A stretch of 23,802 bases of DNA, taken from positions 1-23,802 of the forward strand of contig JAKQOH010000213.1 in the NCBI GenBank assembly GCA_029565415.1, written 5' to 3'. This stretch comes from Candidatus Rifleibacteriota bacterium. Lineage in GTDB: Bacteria > Riflebacteria > Ozemobacteria > Ozemobacterales > Ozemobacteraceae. The position numbers and the translations under genes were made by a program. Below are positions 23,701 to 23,802 of this stretch, piece after piece; within the stretch, counting starts at the first letter, position 1; each line of letters opens with the position of its first letter. The notes below the pieces were generated by a model. That model saw nothing but the letters and a program-made list of their open reading frames with translations. It did no database searches and was not told the DNA's origin.

Positions 23701-23802
23701 AACCCTGGCATCAACCTACTCTCCCACACAGCTGCCCGTGCAGTACCATAGGCGCGTCCGGGCTTAACTTCCGAGTTCGGAATGGGATCGGGTGTGACCC
23801 CG
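23701..23802 (-). rRNA. rrf: 5S ribosomal RNA (5' end beyond window)
   Basis: The reverse complement contains the conserved 5S core CCGAACTCGGAAGTTAAGC and the 3' domain GGGAGAGTAGG...GCCAGG. By comparison with the 120-nt E. coli gene, about the first 20-27 nt lie outside the window. The orientation implies that 23S and 16S genes lie upstream, to the right of the window. The 3' end is placed within a few bases. Confidence 0.96.

Overview
The window is GC-rich DNA with dense GC-ending codons from what looks like an anaerobic, fermentative, Gram-negative-type bacterium. Evidence for this is a bifunctional AdhE, an [FeFe]-hydrogenase-family protein, a Rex NADH/NAD+ sensor, and secreted proteins with Sec or lipoprotein signals. 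No marker allows a firm taxonomic call. The hydrogenase, thioredoxin-like ferredoxin and Rex set recalls the Thermotoga hydrogenase region, but base composition and other genes differ. A deep-branching, little-cultured phylum is possible (inference only).

Left part (1-5.9 kb): a leftward operon rex - [2Fe-2S] ferredoxin - sensory-type [FeFe] hydrogenase with a PAS domain (running off the left edge) is divergent from adhE. The 646-bp divergent region is rich in signals. It has a rex promoter overlapping a near-perfect palindrome. A cluster of stem-loops ends in a strong rightward intrinsic terminator with no gene in front of it (possible small RNA). The adhE promoter is bracketed by two inverted copies of a Rex-like operator. 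Together this reads as a redox circuit: Rex senses NADH/NAD+ and controls NADH-consuming ethanol formation, while the hydrogenase-like protein probably senses H2 or redox state.

Middle (5.9-15.6 kb): a membrane hybrid histidine kinase (PAS-PAS-HisKA-HATPase-REC) follows the adhE terminator. Its 3' end overlaps that of a convergent tRNA pseudouridine synthase gene (truC) by 21 bp. Next is a 6.2-kb gene for a lipoprotein with a papain-type protease domain and 18 tandem fibronectin-III-like domains; four of these repeats keep an exact 300-bp spacing.

Right part (15.6-23.8 kb): uup (ABC-F ATPase) and deaD (DEAD-box RNA helicase with a structured leader) are translation and RNA housekeeping genes. 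They are followed by an unrecognised helical protein built of four internal repeats. Convergent to these are two leftward genes for exported proteins, a predicted beta-propeller-like protein and a SagB-type nitroreductase. The right edge holds a cluster of intergenic palindromes and repeats, then the terminator and 3' part of a 5S rRNA gene, the tail of an rRNA operon lying beyond the window.

Several promoters here are of the extended -10 type (TGnTATnnT). Two of them lie so close to the predicted start codon that the mRNAs may be leaderless or nearly so.
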